Origin: an uncultured Anaeromusa sp.
GTDB lineage: Bacteria; Bacillota; Negativicutes; Anaeromusales; Anaeromusaceae
NCBI RefSeq assembly: GCF_963668665.1
Contig: NZ_OY764902.1
Location: forward strand, 310,001-374,000
Reading direction: 5' to 3'
Length of the DNA stretch: 64,000 bases
Shown one piece after another: positions 62,098 through 64,000 of this stretch. The notes below the pieces were generated by a model. That model saw only the letters and a list, made by a program, of their open reading frames with translations. It did no database searches and was not told the origin of the DNA. The first letter of the stretch is position 1. The number at the start of each line of letters is the position of its first letter. The translations under genes and the position numbers were made by a program.

Positions 62098-62877
62098 ATG
62101 AGTGAAATGACGAAGATCGAGAAAAATCTTGCAGGCATTAAACGCCGCTGGCTGGTTATGAGCGGTAAAGGAGGCGTGGGTAAAAGCACGGTAACCGCGC
62201 AGTTAGCAGTCCGTCTGGCGGCTAAAGGCTGGAAAGTGGGCGTGTTGGACGCGGACTTGCACGGACCGAGCCAAAGCGGCATTTTTGGCATGCGGGGGCA
62301 ACAGCATACAGCTGTAGGGGATAGAATTCAGCCCTTTACTCATGGACCGAACGTCAAAGTGGTTACAATGCAGGGATTGCTCAATACACCTGACGAAGCA
62401 TTGATTTGGCGCGGGCCTTTGAAGATTGGCCTGATACAGCAGCTTCTTGGCGATACCGATTGGGGAAACCTGGATGTGCTCTTAATGGACAGCCCTCCTG
62501 GCACCGGTGATGAGCCTTTAACCTTGGTTCAAGATGTGCCGCAATGTGAAGGAATCGTAGTGACAACCCCGCAAGAGGTTTCATTGGCGGATGTGCGAAA
62601 ATCGCTGAATTTTGCGGCGGCTGTTAAGCTGCCTTTGCGAGGGTTGATTGAAAATATGAGTGGATTTATTTGCCCTGATTGCGGGCATTGCCATTATCCT
62701 TTTGGTCAAGGGGGCGGAGAGAACTTGGCGGCGGAGAGAAATATTTCCTTTTTAGGCGCCTTGCCTTTAGATCCTTTGGTTATGCTGGGAGGCGATCAAG
62801 GTCTTCCGGATCAGGCCGGTTCTCCAGCTTGTGAAGAAGCATGGGAGCAAGTTATTGCTAAATTGATGCAAGAGTAA
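62098..62877 (+). CDS. Mrp/ApbC/NBP35-family Fe-S cluster carrier ATPase
   Basis: 259 residues. Walker A SGKGGVGKST, LDADLHGPSQSGIFGM, MDSPPGTGDEPLT and the C-terminal ICPDCGHCHYPFGQGGGE with CxxC cysteines that hold a bridging [4Fe-4S] cluster in the dimer. Known members carry or insert Fe-S clusters. AAGGAGTAGG precedes the ATG. It follows the two ferredoxin-ATPases and is likely part of the same system. A housekeeping Mrp role cannot be excluded. Confidence 0.94.
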   Translation: MSEMTKIEKNLAGIKRRWLVMSGKGGVGKSTVTAQLAVRLAAKGWKVGVLDADLHGPSQSGIFGMRGQQHTAVGDRIQPFTHGPNVKVVTMQGLLNTPDEALIWRGPLKIGLIQQLLGDTDWGNLDVLLMDSPPGTGDEPLTLVQDVPQCEGIVVTTPQEVSLADVRKSLNFAAAVKLPLRGLIENMSGFICPDCGHCHYPFGQGGGENLAAERNISFLGALPLDPLVMLGGDQGLPDQAGSPACEEAWEQVIAKLMQE

Positions 62878-62905
62878 AGACCTTTTGAAAGAAGTGTGAA
62901 GGTTT

Positions 62906-63499
62906 ATGAAATGTGCGCAATGCGGACATAAAAATTGCTATAAAATCGGACAAAACTGTTTAGGCTGGTCCGTAGAGGACGTGAAAGAACAGTACCACGG
63001 AAGAGATTTGGAAATGATGCAGGCTGCAGCCTGCACGGAAGGCCGCTATTATCTGAAGCTGACCCGTCTGGAAGAAAGTGTAGAATTTGCCAAGCTTTTA
63101 GGAACCAAGAAAATTGGGTTGGCTTTTTGCATCGGTTTAGCTGAAGAAGCTAAGTTGATCGAAGCGTATTTTGCCAAGTTTTTTGAAGTTCATTCGGTTT
63201 GCTGCAAGGTTTGCGCTATTGAAAAAAATAAACTGGACTTAGAGCCGATAAAAGCCGGTACTAAAGAGGTTATGTGTAATCCTAAAGTGCAGGCTGCGGT
63301 ATTGAATAAAGAAGCGACAGAATTGAACTTTACCGTGGGCCTTTGCGTAGGGCATGATATGCTGTTTACTTCTGCGTCTGCAGCGCCTGTATCATGCTTA
63401 GCGGCTAAGGATCGCGTTATGGCCCATAATCCCTTGGGCGCTATTTATTCAAGGTATTGGCGCAGGAAGCTGGGCATACTGCCGGAGGGGCAGGTATAA
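62906..63499 (+). CDS. DUF1847 Cys-rich protein
   Basis: 197 residues. The N terminus has closely spaced cysteines (CAQCGHKNCYKIGQNC), and further ones occur in CCKVCAIEKNKLD and AFCIGLAEEAKL. This matches the DUF1847 pattern of anaerobes. The number and spacing of cysteines suggest metal or Fe-S binding. AAAGAAGTGTGAAGG precedes the ATG. It is the last gene of the orange-protein-like group; two terminators follow. Confidence 0.83.
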   Translation: MKCAQCGHKNCYKIGQNCLGWSVEDVKEQYHGRDLEMMQAAACTEGRYYLKLTRLEESVEFAKLLGTKKIGLAFCIGLAEEAKLIEAYFAKFFEVHSVCCKVCAIEKNKLDLEPIKAGTKEVMCNPKVQAAVLNKEATELNFTVGLCVGHDMLFTSASAAPVSCLAAKDRVMAHNPLGAIYSRYWRRKLGILPEGQV

Positions 63500-63526
63500 A
63501 TGCCGTTATAAGCATTTGTTTTTTTA
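63498..63526 (+). terminator. Terminator overlapping the DUF1847 stop codon
   Basis: AAATGC / GCATTT with an 8-base loop and GTTTTTTT. Confidence 0.65.
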
Positions 63527-63532
63527 CAAAGG

Positions 63533-63589
63533 AATCCGCGAAGGATTATGAACTCCGAAGAGTTTAGCCTTCGTGGATTTTTCTTTTTG
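63533..63589 (+). terminator. Second terminator after DUF1847
   Basis: AATCCGCGAAGG / CCTTCGTGGATT with an inner hairpin AACTC/GAGTT and TTTTTCTTTTT. Two terminators in series; the rest of the 307-bp gap holds only the promoter at 63700. Confidence 0.8.
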
Positions 63590-63699
63590 AGATGTTTGCC
63601 AACATAAGTATATAGAAATGTTTGATAAATATGGCAGAGTTTCATACACTGCATCTTTAATACAGAGAATATCTGAAGTTAGAGTAAGCTTGTTTTTAA

Positions 63700-63728
63700 T
63701 TGACAAATCAGAAGAAAGAAAATATGAT
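63700..63728 (+). promoter_or_regulatory. Promoter of the amidohydrolase gene
   Basis: TTGACA, 17-base spacer, TATGAT, about 78 bases before the start codon. Confidence 0.7.
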
Positions 63729-63806
63729 TAAAATTGAATATGAGCATACGAAGTAGCTAATACACGTAGTTTTGCATAGGATTTAATCTTAGAAAGGATG
63801 CTTAAT

Positions 63807-64000
63807 ATGCTTTTAGAGGAAAAATTACCCCAAAAGTATGTGTTGCTTCATGGAAATTTTATTACCATGGATGATAGCAATCCCAAAGCGCAGGCAATTG
63901 CGGTAAATAGAGGCCGAATAGTTCGCGTTGGCTCTTCAACGGATATGGATTTTTTTCTCGAACAAGGATGGGCGTACTGTGATTTAGGAGGAAAAACAGT
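63807..64000 (+). CDS. Amidohydrolase-family protein (YtcJ-like), N-terminal fragment at window edge
   Basis: Only the first 64 codons are inside the window. They give LLHGNFITMDDSNPKAQAIAV and GRIVRVGSS, the typical small N-terminal beta domain of metal-dependent amidohydrolases of the YtcJ/imidazolonepropionase-like group. AAAGGATG lies before the ATG. The catalytic His residues would follow beyond the end. Substrate cannot be inferred. Confidence 0.7.
   Translation, partial: MLLEEKLPQKYVLLHGNFITMDDSNPKAQAIAVNRGRIVRVGSSTDMDFFLEQGWAYCDLGGKT

Overview
The window looks like a chromosomal segment of a diderm Firmicute, most likely a Negativicute (Sporomusa/Anaeromusa-like; inferred from gene content, not tested against a database). 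Outer-membrane proteins (two TonB-dependent receptors, a porin, ExbB/ExbD/TonB) sit beside Firmicutes-type genes and anaerobe markers (superoxide reductase, ferredoxin-containing MinD ATPases). Propionate-type metabolism is shown by methylmalonyl-CoA mutase. No rRNA, tRNA, transposase or CRISPR array was seen.

Layout. 0-5 kb: mutA (cut by the window edge), mutB and the mutase GTPase meaB. 5-7.2 kb: a corrinoid-type binding lipoprotein and a CbiK-like protein that has lost metal ligands, preceded by an unidentified structured leader. 7.2-23.5 kb: an operon under a cobalamin riboswitch encoding a nitrogenase-like trio (NifH-, NifD- and NifK-like), a TonB-dependent receptor, a nitrilase-family amidase, a CbiZ with an extra C-terminal domain, a CobN/BchH-like chelatase large subunit split by a frameshift, a BtuFCD-like importer and an ABC-2 transporter. 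23.5-25.5 kb: a TPR protein, a small repeat protein and a MerR regulator. 25.5-34 kb: six more cobalamin riboswitch aptamers (two tandem pairs) controlling a 47-residue membrane peptide plus STAS protein, a porin with an exported CbiK, a second exported CbiK with a second CbiZ and ExbB/ExbD/TonB, and the next operon. 34.2-50.5 kb: a shortened NifK-like protein, an intact CobN-like protein, a radical SAM/SPASM enzyme, ChlI- and ChlD-like chelatase ATPases, a second TonB-dependent receptor, an ECF-type transporter whose putative S component carries a large extracytoplasmic domain, and an exported beta-propeller protein.

50.5-64 kb is more ordinary: a secreted rhodanese, TrmO, a cupin, an FMN reductase with a divergent LysR regulator, superoxide reductase, KatG, and an orange-protein-like group (DUF5320, two DUF134 regulators, two NifX-family proteins, a PaaK-like protein without an ATP loop, a TSCPD protein, two ferredoxin-MinD ATPases, an Mrp ATPase and DUF1847). 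The window ends inside an amidohydrolase.

Working together (inference): the 5-50 kb block resembles a complete corrinoid/tetrapyrrole acquisition and remodelling programme: passage through the outer membrane (receptors, porin, TonB system), periplasmic metal handling (exported CbiK), inner-membrane import (BtuFCD, ECF), and cytoplasmic processing (CbiZ, amidase, CobN-ChlI-ChlD chelatase, nitrogenase-like reductase, radical SAM). The pairing of a three-gene nitrogenase-like reductase with a CobN-type chelatase under cobalamin control is the strongest candidate here for an undescribed system; its substrate is unknown.
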